From: a bacterium UBA2214
GTDB lineage: Bacteria; Zhuqueibacterota; Zhuqueibacteria; Residuimicrobiales; Residuimicrobiaceae
Assembly: GCA_002327255.1 (NCBI GenBank)
Contig: DCUM01000196.1
Location: 1-8,862, forward strand
DNA: 8,862 bases
Direction of reading: 5' to 3'
The notes beneath the pieces were generated by a model that searched no databases, was not told the DNA's origin, and worked only from the letters and a program-made list of their open reading frames with translations. The translations under genes were made by a program, and so were the position numbers. Below are positions 7,262 to 8,862 of this stretch, piece after piece (position 1 is the first letter of the stretch; every line of letters begins with the position of its first letter).

Positions 7262-7275
7262 GAACGGACCCGTTC
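7262..7275. promoter_or_regulatory. 14-base dyad, candidate operator
   Basis: GAACGG-AC-CCGTTC is a 6+6 bp inverted repeat with a 2-base centre. It lies between the leftward sigma-54-like element and the ATPase start, where a bound regulator could block ATPase transcription. The binding protein is unknown. A dimeric DNA-binding protein would fit, though the neighbouring response regulator has no helix-turn-helix. Confidence 0.4.
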
Positions 7276-7322
7276 GTTGTCCGCCCCGTTGCCGAGGCCC
7301 GGCATTTCCGGTTTTTGATTAA

Positions 7323-7338
7323 TGCAATCCGCATACCA
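7323..7338 (-). promoter_or_regulatory. Sigma-54-like promoter facing the ATPase gene
   Basis: On the minus strand TGGTATGCGGATTGCA fits the -24/-12 pattern TGGCACG-N4-TTGCW at all defined positions except two C-to-T changes. The key GG and GC pairs are 10 bases apart as required. A start near 7312 would give a leader of about 150 bases for the ATPase gene. One such match can arise by chance. Confidence 0.3.
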
Positions 7339-7368
7339 TTCAGACTGGTTGTCCTCCCCGATCCGTGC

Positions 7369-7397
7369 TTGATCTTTTTTATGCGGTCCATTATAAA
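7369..7397 (+). promoter_or_regulatory. Sigma-70-type promoter of the response regulator
   Basis: TTGATC (7369-7374, 4 of 6 to the -35 consensus) is followed after 17 bases by TATAAA (7392-7397, 5 of 6 to the -10 consensus). Transcription would start near 7404, leaving an unusually long leader of about 177 bases before the start codon at 7581. Confidence 0.5.
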
Positions 7398-7580
7398 TTG
7401 TTCCATCGGGCCATGGAGACGCTTGCCAGATTCGGGCATCCCTTTGCGTGAAGACCCGGCGGAAGTGCCGGACCGATCGAACGCACCACCCTGTTGCCTG
7501 TGAGACAACCGACGGGAGATATCGCCACTGCCGGTCGCATTCCCAAACCACTCGTCATTGTTCCGCCGTGGAGAAAAACT

Positions 7581-8726
7581 ATGACAGATTGCCGCATTCT
7601 TTTTGTAGATGACGACAAAGATATATTGATGATGGTCGAGCAGTATCTGCAAATGCAAGGCTATGATATCACCACGGTCGACAGTGGAATGAAGGCCCTC
7701 GACCTGGTCAAGGATCAGGATATCGACATCATCTTCACCGATTACAAAATGCCCGAGTTCAACGGGTTGGAGCTGCTGGCGGCCGTCAAACAATACAAGC
7801 CCAGCATCGAGGTGATCATCGTCACGGGCTATGGCTCGATGGAGTCGGCCATTCAGGCGATGAAATTCGGCAGTTACGACTACCTGCAAAAGCCCTTCAA
7901 GCTCGATCACCTCAAGCTGATCATCGATCGCATCACCGGTGAGCGCAAGGTCAAGGACAAGAAAGCCCTGGTGCGCAAACGCGGGCAGCAGCGCCATCGA
8001 TTCCATGGACTGGTCGGCATCAGTCCGCCGATGCAGCAGGTCTATGAACTGCTCGAGACCGTCAGCCAGCAGAACCCCATGGTCCTGATTCAGGGCGAAA
8101 GCGGTACCGGCAAGGAATTGGTGGCGCGTACCATTCACTCTATGAGTGAGCGGCGGGACAACGCGTTCGTTCCGGTCAACTGCAGCGGCATCACCGACGG
8201 CGTGCCCGAGGAGGAGATGGTCAGCCATGTGACGGCCCTGATGCAAAAGGTCCACGGAGGCACGATTTACCTGGATGAAATCGCGGACCTGGCACCCACG
8301 TTGCGTCTATCCATCCTGCAGGCCTTGAAGGAAGAGCAGAAAAAGAAGGGCACCACCACCCGGGTGATCGCCGCCACCAGCAAGGAGTTGGGCGAAGTGA
8401 TCGCCAGCGGCGCCCTGAAGAAGAATTTTTTCGACCTGCTCAATGCCGTCGTTTTCCGCTTGCCGCCCCTGCGTGAACGGCTCGAAGATATTTGCCTGCT
8501 CATCAACCATTTTATCCACCTGGCCTGCGCCAAACACAATCGCCGCACCATCGGTGTCTCTCCCGAAGCATTGGATATTCTCATGGATTACCACTGGCCG
8601 GGCAACCTGATCCAACTGCAGAACGTGATCGATCGGGCATTGGCCCTGGGCGTCGAAGAGTCCATCCAGCCGGCGGACCTGCCGGCGGAGATACAGACGT
8701 TCTCAACCATCTCCAAAATGAGCTGA
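7581..8726 (+). CDS. NtrC-type response regulator with degenerate sigma-54-activator AAA+ domain
   Basis: This 381-residue cytoplasmic protein begins with an intact receiver (residues 3-120): acidic pocket Asp10-Asp12, phospho-acceptor Asp54 (FTDYKMP), Thr82 and Lys104. An AAA+ domain follows (about 144-370) with Walker A GESGTGK (172-178) and Walker B ending Asp232-Glu233 after GGTIYL. Several activator features are missing. About 11 residues spanning GAFTGA are absent between His216 and Gly226. The second contact loop is about 7 residues short (254-260). The usual FREDLYYRL is LKKNFFDLL (279-287), so both arginine-finger positions are Lys or Leu. The sensor II arginine is Ile344 (GNLIQL), and the AATN asparagine is Ser267. 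No C-terminal helix-turn-helix follows. The start has GGAG 7 bases upstream. It is expected to receive phosphate but not to drive sigma-54 RNA polymerase. A role by protein contact, perhaps with the divergent ATPase, is only a guess. Confidence 0.9.
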   Translation: MTDCRILFVDDDKDILMMVEQYLQMQGYDITTVDSGMKALDLVKDQDIDIIFTDYKMPEFNGLELLAAVKQYKPSIEVIIVTGYGSMESAIQAMKFGSYDYLQKPFKLDHLKLIIDRITGERKVKDKKALVRKRGQQRHRFHGLVGISPPMQQVYELLETVSQQNPMVLIQGESGTGKELVARTIHSMSERRDNAFVPVNCSGITDGVPEEEMVSHVTALMQKVHGGTIYLDEIADLAPTLRLSILQALKEEQKKKGTTTRVIAATSKELGEVIASGALKKNFFDLLNAVVFRLPPLRERLEDICLLINHFIHLACAKHNRRTIGVSPEALDILMDYHWPGNLIQLQNVIDRALALGVEESIQPADLPAEIQTFSTISKMS

Positions 8727-8827
8727 AACGGCTGAGCACCCCAGATTCGGCGTTGCCGGAGGTTCGCGGTAGAGGGACTACAGCTTCACCTCCGGCGCCT
8801 TGACTCTGGCGCGCTCAGCCGTTTCAG
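8723..8827. repeat. 105-base nested hairpin element overlapping the gene 3' end
   Basis: A perfect 15-bp outer stem is formed by CTGAAACGGCTGAGC (8723-8737) and its complement at 8813-8827. Inside it are CCAGA/TCTGG (8741-8745 with 8805-8809), GGC/GCC (8749-8751 with 8797-8799), GCCGGAGGT/ACCTCCGGC (8755-8763 with 8788-8796) and GTAG/CTAC (8769-8772 with 8778-8781). Up to 36 base pairs fold into one long imperfect hairpin. The outer left arm contains the TGA stop codon of the response regulator. No T-run follows, so it is not a standard terminator. It resembles a REP-like or small mobile palindromic element. Confidence 0.7.
8736..8760 (+). repeat. 25-base direct repeat, copy 1
   Basis: This 25-base sequence, starting GCACCCCAGATTC and ending GTTGCCGGA, recurs identically at 8838-8862, 102 bases downstream. 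It forms part of the left side of the long hairpin. Confidence 0.8.
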
Positions 8828-8837
8828 CGTTGGGGGT

Positions 8838-8862
8838 GCACCCCAGATTCGGCGTTGCCGGA
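8838..8862 (+). repeat. 25-base direct repeat, copy 2 (cut by window end)
   Basis: This is identical to 8736-8760 and runs into the end of the window, so the match may be longer. Its left flank differs from copy 1. Here a 12-base perfect palindrome GGGGTGCACCCC (8833-8844) overlaps the repeat start. A further unit of the repeat element therefore probably begins here. Confidence 0.8.

Larger units (their letters stand above)
7161..7580. other. 420-base divergent intergenic region
   Basis: It lies between the ATPase start (minus) and the response regulator start (plus). It holds a sigma-70-like promoter facing right (7369-7397), a sigma-54-like element facing left (7323-7338), a 14-base dyad (7262-7275) and an AT-rich pocket at about 7221-7262. 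A perfect TATAAT also reads leftward at 7395-7390 but has no -35 partner at 17-18 bases. The rightward leader of about 177 bases shows only short stems, such as CCGG repeats at 7456-7471, and no riboswitch class that I recognise. No open frame here resembles a protein. Confidence 0.55.

Noticed and set aside
7494..7580. Earlier in-frame start for the response regulator
   Set aside because: The extra 29 residues precede the receiver domain with no homology, and GGAG lies 7 bases before ATG 7581.
7161..8255. Upstream extension of the ATPase frame to 626 residues
   Set aside because: The extension is antisense to the response regulator and low in recognisable protein character. ATG at 7160 has a good ribosome site and the family core begins soon after.
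8492..8803. Frameshifted continuation of the response regulator in another frame
   Set aside because: The alternative frame past 8700 does not encode a helix-turn-helix or other activator C-terminus, so a simple frameshift does not explain the missing domain.
8701..8862. Integron attC site
   Set aside because: The long folded palindrome prompted the idea, but the RYYYAAC and GTTRRRY end boxes are not met (TCTCAAC and GTTGGGG only), and no integrase or cassette array is visible.
8723..8862. CRISPR array
   Set aside because: There are only two copies of the repeat, with a 77-base gap that is itself part of a hairpin, and no cas genes.

Overview
The window reads as ordinary chromosomal DNA from a GC-rich, Gram-negative bacterium. 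Gene content suggests a member of the Desulfobacterota (the former deltaproteobacteria, Desulfosarcina-like): a GldA/GldF/GldG-type ABC operon, an NtrC-type response regulator and short GC-rich palindromic repeats between genes. That placement is an inference from style and gene families, because no taxonomic marker such as rRNA is present.

Layout. (1) Positions 145-5042, minus strand: a four-gene operon transcribed right to left, with an ABC ATPase (4107-5042), a six-helix permease (3401-4102), a large GldG-family membrane-anchored protein (1177-3384) and a DUF4340 protein (145-1128). Gaps are 4, 16 and 48 bases. A promoter with a perfect -35 box (5210-5238) precedes the ATPase, with a leader of about 160 bases that can form a nested hairpin. 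(2) Positions 5397-6181, minus strand: a low-molecular-weight protein tyrosine phosphatase followed, with an ATGA overlap, by a 101-residue HTH plus zinc-ribbon regulator. Both are served by a near-consensus promoter at 6240-6268. (3) Positions 6375-7160, minus strand: a compact ExeA-like AAA ATPase. (4) Positions 7161-7580: a divergent intergenic region with a sigma-70-like promoter facing right, a sigma-54-like element facing left and a 14-base dyad. (5) Positions 7581-8726, plus strand: a response regulator with an intact receiver and a strongly degenerate sigma-54-activator AAA+ domain. (6) Positions 8723-8862: a repeat region with a long nested hairpin and a 25-base direct repeat, of which a diverged copy lies at 58-74.

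How it works together. The ABC operon probably makes one envelope complex, in which the ATPase and permease form the transporter core and the GldG and DUF4340 proteins project outside the membrane on single anchors. Its substrate is unknown. The phosphatase and small regulator form a translationally coupled pair. The ATPase and response regulator share a promoter region and may regulate one another.

The most unusual item is the response regulator. It keeps Walker A, Walker B and the phospho-acceptor Asp. It has lost the GAFTGA loop, has a shortened second sigma-54-contact loop, lacks both arginine-finger positions and the sensor II arginine, and has no C-terminal DNA-binding helix-turn-helix. 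It ends inside the long hairpin element. It is therefore probably not a conventional sigma-54 activator.
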